Shown: piece after piece, positions 18,948 to 29,748 of the stretch
Numbering within the stretch: position 1 is the first letter of the stretch
How the letters are laid out: every line of letters starts with the position of its first letter
Position numbers and translations under genes: made by a program
Notes under the pieces: generated by a model
Seen by the model: the letters and a program-made list of their open reading frames with translations, nothing else
What the model was told of the DNA's origin: nothing
Databases searched by the model: none
From: Pseudomonas sp. DG56-2
GTDB taxonomy: Bacteria > Pseudomonadota > Gammaproteobacteria > Pseudomonadales > Pseudomonadaceae
Reading direction: 5' to 3'
Assembly (NCBI RefSeq): GCF_004803755.1
Contig: NZ_CP032311.1
Span: 1,504,501-1,568,500 of the forward strand
Length of the DNA: 64,000 nt

Positions 18948-20003
18948 ATGCGCAATGAACCTGAGCGCCGTGGTGACGATGAAATTGATCTGTTTGAGTT
19001 GCTGGGGGGATTGTGGAGGCAGAAGCTGCTGATCATTCTGACTGCAGCAATTGTGACGGGTGGTGCGGTGGCGTATGCGTTGCTGGCTACGCCTATCTAC
19101 GAGGCGAAAGTCGTCGTGCAGCCGCCCTCACAGAGCAACATATCCCAGCTTAACTACGGGCGTGGTGGCGACAGCGGGTTGGCGATGTTGTCGGTTAAGG
19201 ATGTTTATGATGCGTATCTGCGGAATTTGCAGTCTGAATCTTTGAAGAGGGAGTTCTTTCGGAAGGTGTATCTGCCCAGCTTGCCGGAGGAGCAGCGAAA
19301 AGGATCGCAGGATGATTTGTACGGTCGGATGAATGGTGTGTTGACGGTGGCTGTAACCAGCAAAGAAACCCCGAATCGTTACTATGTCATGGCTAACCTC
19401 CCGGTCGCGGAGCAAGCGGCGAAGTGGGTGGTGCAATACGTACAAATGGCCGGTGAGCACGCCAAGCGTGAAGTGACTCGGGATGTTCGTGGCGATGCCA
19501 TGATCAAGGCCAATAACTTGGAGCAACAGATCAAGGCCGCGCGCGAGAGCACACGTAAACAGCGAGAAGACCAGATTGTTCAACTAGCAGAAGCTTTGAG
19601 GGTTGCTGATTCTATAGGTTTGGAGAAACCGCCCATCATTTCGAATGGCCTCTCCAGTGAGGTTTCTGCTGGTATGGATGGCTCTCTCACCTACATGCGG
19701 GGCAGCAAGGCATTGCGTGCCGAAATCGAGAATTTGCGTAACCGAACCTCAGATGATCCTTTTATTCCAAAATTGAGGCAGCGCGAGGAGGCGGTGGCTT
19801 TTTACCGCTCTTTGGAAATTGAGCCCGATGTCATCGAAGTTTATCGTCAGGATGGAGCAATTGAGCTACCTGACAAGCCAGTTAAGCCAAGAAAGATGAT
19901 CATAATGGTGATGGGGGCGTTCGCTGGTGTAGCGTTAGGCGTTTTGATCGGCCTAATGAGGCATGTGTGGATTAATCGTTTGCGTCGTACCCCGACCGTT
20001 TGA
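18948..20003 (+). CDS. wzz: Wzz-type O-antigen chain-length regulator (first copy)
   Basis: A 351-residue polysaccharide copolymerase. One TM helix lies near residues 27-47 after an acidic N-terminus, followed by a long periplasmic coiled-coil region, and a second TM near 317-338 is preceded by the Pro-rich PDKPVKPRK segment typical of Wzz. It sets the modal length of polymer made by Wzy. The 265 bp upstream carry no gene. A second, larger wzz follows after 171 bp. Confidence 0.9.
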   Translation: MRNEPERRGDDEIDLFELLGGLWRQKLLIILTAAIVTGGAVAYALLATPIYEAKVVVQPPSQSNISQLNYGRGGDSGLAMLSVKDVYDAYLRNLQSESLKREFFRKVYLPSLPEEQRKGSQDDLYGRMNGVLTVAVTSKETPNRYYVMANLPVAEQAAKWVVQYVQMAGEHAKREVTRDVRGDAMIKANNLEQQIKAARESTRKQREDQIVQLAEALRVADSIGLEKPPIISNGLSSEVSAGMDGSLTYMRGSKALRAEIENLRNRTSDDPFIPKLRQREEAVAFYRSLEIEPDVIEVYRQDGAIELPDKPVKPRKMIIMVMGAFAGVALGVLIGLMRHVWINRLRRTPTV

Positions 20004-20174
20004 TGAGTGAGAATCGTTATCCTAGGTGGGTGATGGAGAATTTCTGCATTTGCTGTCACAATGATGGCTGTTCGTTTTCATTGGACAGGGATGGTTCTGC
20101 TAGTTGTTGATGCTCAGGATGAGACGATGATGGCAATTATGCTACCCCTGTCATGAGGATGCATTTCTCTCTGA

Positions 20175-21533
20175 ATGGCAGGCATTGGTGTGACTAGTAT
20201 TTCTCCTACCCCCCCGGTTGTACCTCGCGATGAGATAGATGTTCTGGCTATTCTTCAATCGCTTTGGCGGCAAAAAGTACTGATTACGGCTGTGGCGTCG
20301 CTGTTCGCTGGTATAGCAGCTATCTATGCCTTCTCAGTCACCCCAGAGTACGAGGTCAGTACGATTCTCCGGCCGGTCGCTTTGAATGACCTCGATGAAC
20401 TCAATCGGTCCAAGGTTTATTCATTATCACCAAGCAAGGCTCTAATTCGTGTGGGAGCAGCCCTCGACTCTTATGAAACACGCTTAGGCTACTTCCGTTC
20501 GAATGCTGAGCTGCAGACGGTATTTAGTAGGCCCGGAGGTGAGCCAGAACAAGCCTTTGAGGTCTTCAACCGCAGCGCACTAAAGCTAGTACAGCCTGAT
20601 CCCAAGAAAACTGATCTGTTGACTTCTTTCATCGGGCTTGAGATGCGTTATCCCAAAGGGCTAAACGGAAAGGAAGCTCTCAACGGTCTGGTGCAGTATG
20701 CGATCGAAGGTGAACGTCGGCAGATAGCCGAAGATCTCCAGGTCATCATTGGCAACCGTATCAAAGAGGTGGATGCTCAACTGGTGGCGGCCCGTGTTAA
20801 ATACGACTCGGCAAAGGAAGGGCAAATCGCTGGATTGCTTGAGTCTGATCACCTCAAGCGAGCCCAGTTAAGTGACGAGCTTAAGGCGCTGCGGGTGCAA
20901 CTCAAGCTGCGTCGCGAGGATCGAATCGCGCAGTTGAACGAGGCGATTTCTATCGCTAAGTCCCTTGGCCTGAAAAAGCCCACTACGCCATCGGCTATGG
21001 GGCGGAGCGAAGTCGAAGCCACAGGTAATGTCATTACCGAGGTTAATAACCAGCAAGTGCCGCTTTACTTCCTTGGGACGGACGCTCTCGAAGCCGAACA
21101 GCAGGCGCTGCGCAAGCGTACATCGGATGACTTCGTTGATCCACGGATCGCTCAAATACGCCGAGAACTTTTGTTATTAAGCAACAATCGACAGGTCCAG
21201 GCGTTACAGCAGCGACAAAATGAAGAGCTGTTTGTCAAAGGGATCGAATCCCTCAAGGCGGAGCGAACTCGGTTAGTGAATATTTCCACCGACATGAGCG
21301 GTTTGCGTTTGGTCAGTATTGACCGCTTGGCCGTTGAGCCACTCAGCCCTGTCAAGCCGAACAAATCTCTGTTAGTTGTGTTGGCCTTGATCTTGGGTGG
21401 CGGGGTTGGATGCATTATCGTGCTGTTACGTTCCGCTTTCAAAAAGCGGCGTCGAGAGCTGGCTCATGTTTCAATCAACTCACTGCCAAAGAAAATCGAG
21501 GCTGAGGTTACCTCTCCCCTGGTTATGAGATGA
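20175..21533 (+). CDS. wzz2: Second Wzz-type chain-length determinant
   Basis: A 452-residue Wzz-family protein with the same layout as its neighbour: acidic N-terminus (EIDVLAILQSLWRQK), TM about 35-52, a long coiled-coil periplasmic part, then PLSPVKPNKS before the C-terminal TM (about 398-418) and a basic tail. It is about 100 residues longer than the first Wzz in the periplasmic part. The start is uncertain: ATG 20175 or GTG 20190 (VTSISP), neither with a strong ribosome-binding site. Two Wzz proteins would permit two modal chain lengths. Confidence 0.88.
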   Translation: MAGIGVTSISPTPPVVPRDEIDVLAILQSLWRQKVLITAVASLFAGIAAIYAFSVTPEYEVSTILRPVALNDLDELNRSKVYSLSPSKALIRVGAALDSYETRLGYFRSNAELQTVFSRPGGEPEQAFEVFNRSALKLVQPDPKKTDLLTSFIGLEMRYPKGLNGKEALNGLVQYAIEGERRQIAEDLQVIIGNRIKEVDAQLVAARVKYDSAKEGQIAGLLESDHLKRAQLSDELKALRVQLKLRREDRIAQLNEAISIAKSLGLKKPTTPSAMGRSEVEATGNVITEVNNQQVPLYFLGTDALEAEQQALRKRTSDDFVDPRIAQIRRELLLLSNNRQVQALQQRQNEELFVKGIESLKAERTRLVNISTDMSGLRLVSIDRLAVEPLSPVKPNKSLLVVLALILGGGVGCIIVLLRSAFKKRRRELAHVSINSLPKKIEAEVTSPLVMR

Positions 21534-21905
21534 GTAGAAACTTACGCTGGTGATATCTTCGTCTGTGACGCTAGACCTGAGTAACTCTTATGTGGCCGTC
21601 CTAGGCGACACCCGGTATGACCAAATTCTAGGCGGAAAGGTACGATTAGGGATGGATGAATACCTGAGGTAAACTCGGGGCATCCATAGCGGTGGCAGCT
21701 GCTTAGGTCACTCATAAACGGAAATATGTGGCCAGTGGCTGCCATGACGGGGCCTGACAGGCGCCTTCCGCGTGCTGCTATAGCTCCTGGTTGCCTCGAT
21801 TAATCGATGACTAGGTACATACGGTCGAGGGGCGGCCGATTCAGATTTGAACGATCGACGTACCATCCCAAGCAAAAAAATTTCGTGACTATCTTGGAAT
21901 AACTC
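21534..21905. other. Gene-free interval upstream of the sugar-nucleotide genes
   Basis: A 372-bp interval of mixed composition with no convincing reading frame. No JUMPstart/ops element (GGCGGTAGCGTG) was found. It probably contains the promoter for the tviB-to-wbpM run, but no good -35/-10 pair is obvious; TTGGAATAA just before 21906 could serve as ribosome-binding site. Confidence 0.5.
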
Positions 21906-23183
21906 ATGTTCTCATTGAAAGACATCAAACTCGCGGTGATTGGACTTGGCTACGTTGGCTTGCCGCTGGCCGTGGAGTTTGGCAAGCAGCGTAGCGTTAT
22001 CGGGTTTGATATCAATCAGGGGCGAATCGATGCCCTGAATGACGGGCACGATGCCACGCTTGAAGTCAGCGATGAGGAGTTACTACAAGCCAAAGGCTTG
22101 AAGTACAGCGCGAACCTTGATGATTTGCGTGACTGCAATGTCTTCATTGTGACCGTGCCAACACCTATTGATGAGTACAAGCAGCCCGACCTCACACCCT
22201 TGGTGAAAGCTTCCGAAACCATTGGTAAGGTGCTGAAGGTAGGCGACATCGTAATTTACGAGTCGACGGTTTATCCGGGTGCAACTGAAGAGGACTGTGT
22301 TCCGGTTCTGGAGAAGGTTTCCGGTCTGATATTCAACCAGGACTTCTATGCAGGCTATAGCCCGGAACGTATTAACCCTGGGGATAAAGAGCACCGTGTC
22401 ACCACCATCAAAAAAGTAACATCGGGCTCTACTCCAGAAGTAGCTGACCTAGTTGACGCTTTGTATCGTGAAATTATTATCGCCGGTACGCACAAGGCCA
22501 GCAGTATAAAGGTAGCCGAGGCTGCCAAAGTGATTGAAAACACCCAGCGCGACCTGAACATTGCATTGATCAATGAGCTGGCCCTAATTTTCAACAAGAT
22601 GGGCATCGATACTGAAGCGGTGCTGCAGGCTGCAGGGACGAAGTGGAATTTCCTTCCGTTCCGCCCAGGTCTTGTTGGTGGACACTGCATTGGCGTCGAT
22701 CCTTACTACCTTACCCATAAGGCGCAGAGTATCGGCTATCACCCGGAAATTATTCTGGCGGGCCGTCGTCTGAACGATAGCATGGGTGCGTACGTCGTCT
22801 CCCAGTTGGTCAAGGAAATGGTCAAGCGACGTATCCATGTTGATGGTGCGCGAGTGTTGATCATGGGGTTGACCTTCAAGGAGAACTGCCCAGACCTGCG
22901 CAATACCAAGGTCGTGGATATCGTCAAGGAGCTTCAGGAGTACAACATTCAAGTAGATGTTCATGATCCATGGGTCAGTGTGCAAGAAGCTCAGCATGAG
23001 TACGCAATCACTCCTGTGCAGACGCCTCAGCCCGCAGCCTACGATGGTGTGATCCTGGCTGTTGCTCACCAGCAGTTCAAGGATATGGGGGTTGAAAATA
23101 TCCGTGCGCTCGGAAAAGCAGAGCATGTGCTATACGACTTGAAGTACCTTCTGTCAGCAGAAGCTTCCGATCTACGCCTGTAA
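21906..23183 (+). CDS. tviB: UDP-N-acetyl-hexosamine 6-dehydrogenase (TviB/WbpO type)
   Basis: A 425-residue UDP-sugar dehydrogenase oxidising UDP-GlcNAc (or UDP-GalNAc) at C6 to the uronic acid with two NAD+. Visible are the Rossmann start [17 protein letters not shown], the [10 protein letters not shown] segment, the [13 protein letters not shown] helix and the catalytic cysteine in [11 protein letters not shown]. Paired with the epimerase downstream it supplies UDP-GalNAcA for the O antigen. Whether oxidation or epimerisation comes first differs between the Vi and P. aeruginosa O6 systems and cannot be decided here. Confidence 0.92.
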   Translation: MFSLKDIKLAVIGLGYVGLPLAVEFGKQRSVIGFDINQGRIDALNDGHDATLEVSDEELLQAKGLKYSANLDDLRDCNVFIVTVPTPIDEYKQPDLTPLVKASETIGKVLKVGDIVIYESTVYPGATEEDCVPVLEKVSGLIFNQDFYAGYSPERINPGDKEHRVTTIKKVTSGSTPEVADLVDALYREIIIAGTHKASSIKVAEAAKVIENTQRDLNIALINELALIFNKMGIDTEAVLQAAGTKWNFLPFRPGLVGGHCIGVDPYYLTHKAQSIGYHPEIILAGRRLNDSMGAYVVSQLVKEMVKRRIHVDGARVLIMGLTFKENCPDLRNTKVVDIVKELQEYNIQVDVHDPWVSVQEAQHEYAITPVQTPQPAAYDGVILAVAHQQFKDMGVENIRALGKAEHVLYDLKYLLSAEASDLRL

Positions 23184-23242
23184 TACATCCCTGGAGGCAC
23201 TTTGTGCCTCCAGTCTTCTCTTTCCATTGTGGTGATTCCTTC

Positions 23243-24268
23243 ATGAATGCTTACCAAGCCATTGTCGACACCCTACCTCGTGCCCCTCGAACTTGGTTGA
23301 TCACCGGTGTAGCTGGCTTCATTGGCTCCAACCTGTTGGAAACTTTGCTCAAGCTTGATCAACGAGTGGTCGGTCTGGACAACTTTGCCACTGGGCATCA
23401 GCGTAATCTTGACGAAGTAAAGTCGCTGGTGTCGCCTCAGCAATGGTCGGCTTTTAACTTCATTCAGGGTGATATCCGTAACCTTGAAGACTGCCACAAG
23501 GCATGTGCAGAAGTGGATTATGTGCTGCATCAAGCAGCATTGGGCTCAGTTCCACGCTCAATAAATGACCCGATCACAACTAATAGCACCAATATAGATG
23601 GTTTTTTAAATATGTTGGTTGCTGCACGTGACGCGGGGGTTAAAAGCTTCACCTATGCCGCAAGCAGTTCGACATATGGAGATCATCCAGGATTGCCGAA
23701 GGTAGAAGATACTATTGGTAAGCCACTTTCGCCCTATGCTGTTACTAAACTTGTAAATGAGCTTTATGCCGAAGTTTTTGCGCGTACCTATGGTTTCAAA
23801 ACCATTGGATTGCGCTATTTCAACGTCTTTGGCAAGCGTCAAGATCCTAATGGAGCTTACGCGGCAGTAATTCCCAAGTGGACTGCTGCCATGATCAACG
23901 GTGAAGAAGTGTTTATTAACGGTGATGGTCAGACGAGCCGCGATTTTTGCTACATAGAGAATACAGTGCAAGCAAACTTACTGGCGGCGACTGCGACCGA
24001 TGATGAAGCATTGGACCAAGTCTATAACGTGGCCGTTAGTGGCCGTACCGACCTCAATCAACTATTCAGCGCATTGCGTCAAACGTTGAACCTAAATGGC
24101 GTGAACTACACGAGTGACCCGGTATACCGGGACTTCCGTGCTGGTGATGTGCGTCACTCACAGGCGGATATCAGTAAGGCGCATCGATTGCTGGGGTATG
24201 AACCTCAGTTCGACATCGCTGCTGGTATTGCCCAAGTGATGCCTTGGTACATTCGCTTCTTGAAATAA
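23243..24268 (+). CDS. tviC: UDP-GlcNAc(A) 4-epimerase (TviC/WbpP type)
   Basis: A 341-residue extended SDR, the same length as characterised WbpP. The NAD motif is [12 protein letters not shown], the catalytic region contains [13 protein letters not shown] and the YxxxK dyad in [11 protein letters not shown]. It interconverts the gluco and galacto forms of UDP-HexNAc or UDP-HexNAcA. The start is set at MNAYQAIV (23243), matching the family, although an in-frame ATG at 23204 exists. With tviB it yields UDP-GalNAcA. Confidence 0.92.
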   Translation: MNAYQAIVDTLPRAPRTWLITGVAGFIGSNLLETLLKLDQRVVGLDNFATGHQRNLDEVKSLVSPQQWSAFNFIQGDIRNLEDCHKACAEVDYVLHQAALGSVPRSINDPITTNSTNIDGFLNMLVAARDAGVKSFTYAASSSTYGDHPGLPKVEDTIGKPLSPYAVTKLVNELYAEVFARTYGFKTIGLRYFNVFGKRQDPNGAYAAVIPKWTAAMINGEEVFINGDGQTSRDFCYIENTVQANLLAATATDDEALDQVYNVAVSGRTDLNQLFSALRQTLNLNGVNYTSDPVYRDFRAGDVRHSQADISKAHRLLGYEPQFDIAAGIAQVMPWYIRFLK

Positions 24269-24354
24269 TCATGCGTCATCTCTGGAGCGCCAAGCCCTTT
24301 GTCCAACCTTCCCCTACCGGGGCCTGAAAGATTGAATCGGATTAGTACTAACGC

Positions 24355-25449
24355 ATGAAAATTCTCGTCACTGGCGGTGCAGGCTTTATCGGATCTGCGG
24401 TGATCCGCCATATCCTGTCCAATACTGTTGACACTGTTGTCAACCTCGACAAGCTAACCTACGCAGGTAATCTTGACTCTTTGATCAATGTGGCTGATAG
24501 CGAACGTTACTGTTTCGAGCGGGTGGATATCTGTGATCGCATTGGTTTGGACAGTGTTTTGCAGCGCCATCAGCCCGATGCCATTATGCATTTGGCTGCC
24601 GAATCTCATGTTGACCGCTCCATTGATGGGCCGGCGGCGTTCATAGAAACGAATATCATTGGTACCTATACTCTGCTCGAAGCCGCGCGGGGATATTGGC
24701 AAGGGCTGAATAAGGAGCGTAAAGAATCTTTTCGCTTCCACCATGTATCTACGGATGAAGTTTATGGCGATCTTGAGGGGCCGGAGGACTTTTTCTATGA
24801 AACGACCTCCTACGCACCCAGTTCACCTTATTCCGCAAGTAAAGCCAGTTCCGACCATCTTGTCCGAGCTTGGCACCGTACTTACGGTTTTCCCGTGCTA
24901 ATCACCAATTGCTCAAACAACTACGGCCCTTACCATTTTCCCGAAAAGCTCATCCCACTCATGATATTGAACGCGCTTGAGGGTAAGCCACTACCGGTTT
25001 ACGGGAAGGGCGATCAAGTGCGTGATTGGTTATATGTCGAGGACCATGCGCGCGCCTTGTACACTGTAATTAGTCATGGTGAAGTAGGTGAAACCTATAA
25101 CATCGGCGGCCATAATGAGCGCCGCAACATTGATGTAGTGCGTACCTTGTGTGCGTTACTGGATGAGCTAAGTCCGACCGATCAAAACCCTTCGGCCCAG
25201 CATCTTGGAAGTTACAGCGAGCTTATTACCCACGTGCCGGACCGACCAGGTCACGATCTTCGCTATGCAATTGACGCGACCAAGATTCAGCAGGCGCTGG
25301 GTTGGACCCCTGCGGAAACTTTTGGGTCTGGCATTCGCAAGACCGTTGAGTGGTATTTGTGCAACCTAGCATGGTGCCAACGTGTCCAGGATGGCAGTTA
25401 TCAACGTGAGCGCTTGGGCGCTTTGGGCCAAGGAGCAGCTACTTCATGA
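24355..25449 (+). CDS. rmlB: dTDP-glucose 4,6-dehydratase
   Basis: A 364-residue SDR making dTDP-4-keto-6-deoxyglucose from dTDP-glucose. Motifs: [10 protein letters not shown] (7-16), [25 protein letters not shown] with the catalytic Asp-Glu, and [10 protein letters not shown]. Neither rmlC nor rmlD is present in the locus, so the product is not directed to rhamnose here but to the 4-aminotransferase two genes on. Its stop overlaps the rmlA ATG by four bases. Confidence 0.96.
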   Translation: MKILVTGGAGFIGSAVIRHILSNTVDTVVNLDKLTYAGNLDSLINVADSERYCFERVDICDRIGLDSVLQRHQPDAIMHLAAESHVDRSIDGPAAFIETNIIGTYTLLEAARGYWQGLNKERKESFRFHHVSTDEVYGDLEGPEDFFYETTSYAPSSPYSASKASSDHLVRAWHRTYGFPVLITNCSNNYGPYHFPEKLIPLMILNALEGKPLPVYGKGDQVRDWLYVEDHARALYTVISHGEVGETYNIGGHNERRNIDVVRTLCALLDELSPTDQNPSAQHLGSYSELITHVPDRPGHDLRYAIDATKIQQALGWTPAETFGSGIRKTVEWYLCNLAWCQRVQDGSYQRERLGALGQGAATS

Positions 25450-26318
25450 AAGGTATTGTACTGGCTGGAGGTTCCGGCACGCGTCTGTACCCCATTACTA
25501 AAGGGGTATCTAAACAACTGTTGCCGATCTATGACAAGCCAATGATCTACTACCCGCTGTCGGTCCTGATGCTAGCGGGTATCCGAGATATTTTGCTGAT
25601 TAGTACGCCTGAAGATATTGGGGGGTACCAGCGCTTGTTAGGCGATGGTAGTGATTTTGGCATTCATCTTCACTATGCTATACAGCCGAGCCCGGATGGG
25701 CTTGCGCAGGCTTTTCTCATAGGCGAAGAGTTCATTGGCGATGACTCCGTTTGCTTAGTTCTTGGTGACAACATTTTTTATGGGCATGGTTTTACCCCGA
25801 TGTTGCGCCAGGCAGCCCAGCGAATAAATGGTGCGACGGTTTTTGGTTACCAAGTAAAGGATCCCGAGCGCTTTGGAGTCGTTGAGTTTGACTCTCAAAA
25901 GAGGGTTGTCTCAATAGAAGAAAAACCCCTCAAACCCAAGTCCCACTTTGCTGTAACGGGGTTGTATTTTTACGACAACAATGTTGTCAGCATAGCAAAA
26001 AATGTTCGCCCCTCTTCTCGGGGTGAGTTAGAAATTACCAGTATTAATCAGACCTATCTGGAACTTGGCACGCTCAATGTTGAGTTGCTGGGGCGCGGTT
26101 TCGCTTGGCTTGACACAGGGACCCACGAAAGTTTGCTCGAAGCTGGGCATTTCGTGGAAACCATCGAGAAACGCCAAAGTTACAAAGTAGCGTGCCTAGA
26201 AGAGATTGCCTTCAATAATGGTTGGCTACGCGCAGACGATATTCTACGAATTGCAAAATCGCTGAGTAAGAATAGCTATGGTCAGTATCTGTTGTCACTG
26301 ACTGAGGAGTTGATATGA
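25446..26318 (+). CDS. rmlA: Glucose-1-phosphate thymidylyltransferase
   Basis: A 290-residue nucleotidyltransferase forming dTDP-glucose from dTTP and glucose-1-phosphate. The signature [13 protein letters not shown] is at the N-terminus, followed by [28 protein letters not shown] and EEKPLKPKS. Length and sequence are typical of RmlA/RfbA. Start and stop overlap the neighbouring genes by four bases each, indicating a tightly coupled rmlB-rmlA-vioA unit. Confidence 0.97.
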   Translation: MKGIVLAGGSGTRLYPITKGVSKQLLPIYDKPMIYYPLSVLMLAGIRDILLISTPEDIGGYQRLLGDGSDFGIHLHYAIQPSPDGLAQAFLIGEEFIGDDSVCLVLGDNIFYGHGFTPMLRQAAQRINGATVFGYQVKDPERFGVVEFDSQKRVVSIEEKPLKPKSHFAVTGLYFYDNNVVSIAKNVRPSSRGELEITSINQTYLELGTLNVELLGRGFAWLDTGTHESLLEAGHFVETIEKRQSYKVACLEEIAFNNGWLRADDILRIAKSLSKNSYGQYLLSLTEELI

Positions 26319-27427
26319 GTGACAAGCCAGTTTTCGTAACACAACCTTACCTACCTCCGTTGGAAGAATTCATTCCTTATCTGGAACAGATCTGGGAGAC
26401 GAAGACGCTGACCAACGGTGGTCCGATGCATCAGAAATTGGAGCAGGCCCTGTGTGAGTATCTTGGCGTCGAGCATGTTGCACTATTCAATAATGGAACT
26501 ATAGCTTTATTAACGGCCCTACAATCATTGCGGATAACAGGAGAGGTAATTACGACGCCGTACTCTTTTGTTGCGACCGCGCATTCATTACTATGGAATG
26601 GAATTAAGCCGGTTTTCGCGGATATTGACCCGAAAACTTTAAATTTAGACCCTGATAAAATTGAGGCTGCTATCACCCCGCAAACGACTGCTATTATGCC
26701 GGTGCATTGCTATGGTAATCCTTGTGACGTAAAGGCGATTCAACGCATTGCGGATAATTATAATTTGCGGGTGATTTACGATGCGGCGCATGCTTTTGGC
26801 GTAAAAGATGACTCTGGTAGCTTGTTGCGCTACGGTGATTTAAGTGTGCTTAGTTTTCATGCTACAAAAGTTTTTAACACGTTCGAAGGAGGGGCTATCG
26901 TTTGCCCGGACCTTAAAACTAAGAAGAGGATAGATCAGCTCAAGAACTTTGGAATCACCGATGAGGTAACGGTGGTTGCTCCTGGTATCAATGGTAAAAT
27001 GAGTGAAATAAATGCAGCGTTCGGTCTACTCCAGTTGCAGTATATAGATAAGGCTATCGCACATAGACTTAAGTTGGATAGTGTCTATCGAGAGGGATTG
27101 GGACAGATTAAAGGTATAAAGCTTGTTGATTCAGCGCCTAATATTATAAATAATTATTCATATTTCCCTATCATTGTTGGAAACGATTACGGTTTAAGCA
27201 GGGATGAGCTTTATGAAAAGCTAAAATCGCATAATATCAATGCGCGGCGTTACTTTTATCCATTAATAACAGACTTTCCTATGTACAGAGGTTTGCATTC
27301 AGCCCATAGAGATAATTTGCCGGTGGCAAGTTACATCTCTGATAGGGTTCTGTGCTTGCCGATATACTCTACGCTTGAAGAAGGCGTTGTTGTGGAGATA
27401 GTTAATATAATAAAGGAGTGCGTATGA
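26315..27427 (+). CDS. dTDP-4-keto-6-deoxyglucose 4-aminotransferase (VioA/WbtI-like, DegT/DnrJ/EryC1 family)
   Basis: A 370-residue PLP sugar aminotransferase. Landmarks are Asp156 (IYDAAHAFG) and the cofactor Lys185 in [14 protein letters not shown]. Following RmlA/RmlB and directly preceding a sugar N-formyltransferase, it is predicted to make dTDP-4-amino-4,6-dideoxyglucose (dTDP-Qui4N) from the RmlB product. AT content rises from here, marking the serotype-specific centre. A C3-aminotransferase is less likely because no 3,4-ketoisomerase gene is present. Confidence 0.85.
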   Translation: MSDKPVFVTQPYLPPLEEFIPYLEQIWETKTLTNGGPMHQKLEQALCEYLGVEHVALFNNGTIALLTALQSLRITGEVITTPYSFVATAHSLLWNGIKPVFADIDPKTLNLDPDKIEAAITPQTTAIMPVHCYGNPCDVKAIQRIADNYNLRVIYDAAHAFGVKDDSGSLLRYGDLSVLSFHATKVFNTFEGGAIVCPDLKTKKRIDQLKNFGITDEVTVVAPGINGKMSEINAAFGLLQLQYIDKAIAHRLKLDSVYREGLGQIKGIKLVDSAPNIINNYSYFPIIVGNDYGLSRDELYEKLKSHNINARRYFYPLITDFPMYRGLHSAHRDNLPVASYISDRVLCLPIYSTLEEGVVVEIVNIIKECV

Positions 27428-28152
27428 TAAAGGTTCTGGTTGTTTCGGATAATATTGAGATGGCGCGCTATTTCAAAAAGGTCATTGCAGATAATCCAGG
27501 ATTGGAGGTTACAGTTGATTATGCATATAGTTCCATCAACAGTGCCCCGGAAACCCTTGCTGATTTCGGAGCATTACCTTTAAATTTGAAGTGTGGCAAC
27601 GCTGTAAGTGAGGTGGTGAGAAAATATAGATTTGTTTTTTCTATCCACTGTAAGCAAATCTTTCCTGGTGATTTGGTAAGGAAAGTTCGTTGTATTAATC
27701 TACATCCTGGCCTCAATCCATTTAACAGAGGTTGGTTTCCTCAGGTTTTTTCAATAATTAACGGGCTGCCTATAGGTGCAACTTTTCATTATATGGACGA
27801 GGAGGTCGACCATGGAGCAGTGATTGCGCAGAGAGAAGCTTCGATAAACTCCTGGGATACTTCGCTAGATGTATATAACAGGGTCATAGGACTTGAGAAA
27901 AAAATACTTTCCGAAGAACTGGTTAGTATTCTCTCAGGCGATGAAAAAGAGACTGTTAGTATGGATGAGGGGAACTACAATTCAATCGCTGACTTCAAGG
28001 CTTTATGCAAAATCAATTTGAGTGATGTTGGAACCTTGAGAAGCCACATTGATCTGCTCAGGGCGCTGACTCATGGTGATTATAAGAATGCGTACTACTT
28101 TGAGGAGGATGGCAAGAAGGTATTTGTAAGTATAAAGCTAGAAGTTGAGTAG
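27424..28152 (+). CDS. dTDP-4-amino-4,6-dideoxyglucose N-formyltransferase (VioF/WbtJ-like)
   Basis: A 242-residue protein of the formyltransferase family using N10-formyl-tetrahydrofolate. The catalytic triad is visible as Asn92 and His94 (INLHPGLNPFNRGWFPQ) and Asp129 (DEEVDHGAVIAQ). Tight coupling (ATGA) with the aminotransferase supports formylation of dTDP-Qui4N to dTDP-Qui4NFo. The C-terminal part (about 190-242) is the accessory segment usual in sugar N-formyltransferases. Start ATG 27424 is preferred to the upstream GTG at 27418. Confidence 0.88.
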   Translation: MIKVLVVSDNIEMARYFKKVIADNPGLEVTVDYAYSSINSAPETLADFGALPLNLKCGNAVSEVVRKYRFVFSIHCKQIFPGDLVRKVRCINLHPGLNPFNRGWFPQVFSIINGLPIGATFHYMDEEVDHGAVIAQREASINSWDTSLDVYNRVIGLEKKILSEELVSILSGDEKETVSMDEGNYNSIADFKALCKINLSDVGTLRSHIDLLRALTHGDYKNAYYFEEDGKKVFVSIKLEVE

Positions 28153-28224
28153 TAACGCGAGTCATGTATGTGTTTTTCTGTATTTGCTGTAATTGGCCGC
28201 AAGAGAAAAATTGGTATCCTTGGT

Positions 28225-29748
28225 ATGTCTACTCTTAATAAGAATATTGCGGCAAATTATGTAAGCCAGCTTTATGTCACCTTGATCGGCATACTTATAC
28301 TGCCACTTTATGTAAAGTTCATGGGGGCAGAAGCATATGGGCTTATCGGTTTTTTTACTATGCTTCAGTCCTGGTTTATGTTGTTGGATATGGGGTTAAC
28401 TCCTACTATCAGTCGAGAGACAGCAAGATATAAAGCCGGGGCGTTGGAACCAATATATTTTTTACGGTTATTTCGTGCGTTAAGTGTGATTTTTCTATTC
28501 GTGGCTTTTGTTGGTGCGGGTGGATTGCTTTTGTCATCAAATGAAATTGCGGGCTATTGGCTAAATGTAAACAATCTTAGCGCGAATGAAGTTGGTTCCT
28601 CACTCAAGATTATAGCGGTCCTTGTCGCTCTTAGATGGTGTGGGGGGCTGTATCGTGGGGTGATTACAGGGGCAGAACAATTTTTTTGGCTTAGTATTTT
28701 CAACATCTGTATCGCCACTCTTCGTTTTGTGGCTGTATTCATCAGTATGTCGTTTTATGGTTATTCAATTGAGGTGTTCTTTTATCATCAACTCGCTGTG
28801 GCTGTCTTGGAAGTTTCTGGACTTTTTTATGCTTGCTCAAAAGTGCTACCAAAGGCAAAGAGTTTTCCAGAAGCGGTGGGGTGGTCATTTAAGCCAGTAA
28901 AAAATATTCTAAAATTCTCACTAAGTATTGCATTTACCGCGTCGGTTTGGGTAATGGTAACGCAAACTGATAAAATGGTGCTCTCTGGAATTCTACCTTT
29001 AGACGAGTATGGCTACTTTTCAATGGCTGTGTTAATGGCCAGCGGTATAATGGTTATTAGTGGGCCTATTAGTAATGCGTTAATGCCGCGCTTAGCTAAG
29101 TTAAATGCTTCCTCAAAATATGAGGAAATGATTGATTTATATAGAAAGTATACCCGAATGGTTGCAGGTGTTGCAGGGGTCGTAGTTATCGTTTTTGCTT
29201 CATGTGCAGATCAGATTGTATACGTTTGGACAGGTAATGCTGAATATTCCGACAGTGTGGCCCCAGTTCTAAGGCTTTATTCCTTGGGTAATGGCTTCTT
29301 GGTTCTATCTGCATTCTCCTATTATTTGCAGTATGCGAAAGGAAATTTACGATACCACTTGATTGGTAACGGTGTTTTGCTGGTTTTCTTGATTCCCTTA
29401 GTCGTTGTGGCTTCCATTAAGTACGGCGGAATAGGTGCTGGTTATGTGTGGCTTGGACTTAACTTGGTTTTTTTCGTATGTTGGGTAGGTTACATCCATA
29501 AAAAAATTGTACCGGGACTCCACATGACTTGGCTGACAGATGATATCGGTAAAACCTTAATGCCTAGTATAGTGTTAGGATTTTTCATATTTTATGTAGA
29601 ATCCTATATGTCATTGGAGAATCGTGTTACAAGTTTATTTTTCCTAATGGGTGCTTCGTTGATGTTGATGGTTTCCATGCTTGCCACGTTTAAAGATATT
29701 AGAAGTAAATTGGTGGTTGTTTTGCAAAGGATCGGGAGGTGCTCCTAA
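28225..29748 (+). CDS. wzx: Wzx O-antigen flippase
   Basis: A 507-residue polytopic protein of the MATE/MOP-type polysaccharide exporter family with about 12-14 hydrophobic segments. It begins MSTLNKNIAANYVSQLY, has LYVKFMGAEAYGLIGFF early, and QTDKMVLSGILPLDEYGYF in the middle. It would flip the undecaprenyl-linked repeat unit to the periplasm. The start is placed at 28225; an in-frame ATG at 28168 would add 19 non-family residues. AT-rich. The stop overlaps the next glycosyltransferase ATG. Confidence 0.9.
   Translation: MSTLNKNIAANYVSQLYVTLIGILILPLYVKFMGAEAYGLIGFFTMLQSWFMLLDMGLTPTISRETARYKAGALEPIYFLRLFRALSVIFLFVAFVGAGGLLLSSNEIAGYWLNVNNLSANEVGSSLKIIAVLVALRWCGGLYRGVITGAEQFFWLSIFNICIATLRFVAVFISMSFYGYSIEVFFYHQLAVAVLEVSGLFYACSKVLPKAKSFPEAVGWSFKPVKNILKFSLSIAFTASVWVMVTQTDKMVLSGILPLDEYGYFSMAVLMASGIMVISGPISNALMPRLAKLNASSKYEEMIDLYRKYTRMVAGVAGVVVIVFASCADQIVYVWTGNAEYSDSVAPVLRLYSLGNGFLVLSAFSYYLQYAKGNLRYHLIGNGVLLVFLIPLVVVASIKYGGIGAGYVWLGLNLVFFVCWVGYIHKKIVPGLHMTWLTDDIGKTLMPSIVLGFFIFYVESYMSLENRVTSLFFLMGASLMLMVSMLATFKDIRSKLVVVLQRIGRCS

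Noticed and set aside
21534..21905. A JUMPstart/ops (RfaH) element upstream of the O-antigen genes
   Set aside because: No GGCGGTAGCGTG-like sequence on the coding strand; the partial resemblance near 21770 is too weak.
24355..26318. A dTDP-rhamnose pathway
   Set aside because: rmlA and rmlB are present but rmlC and rmlD are not in the locus, and an aminotransferase/formyltransferase pair follows instead.
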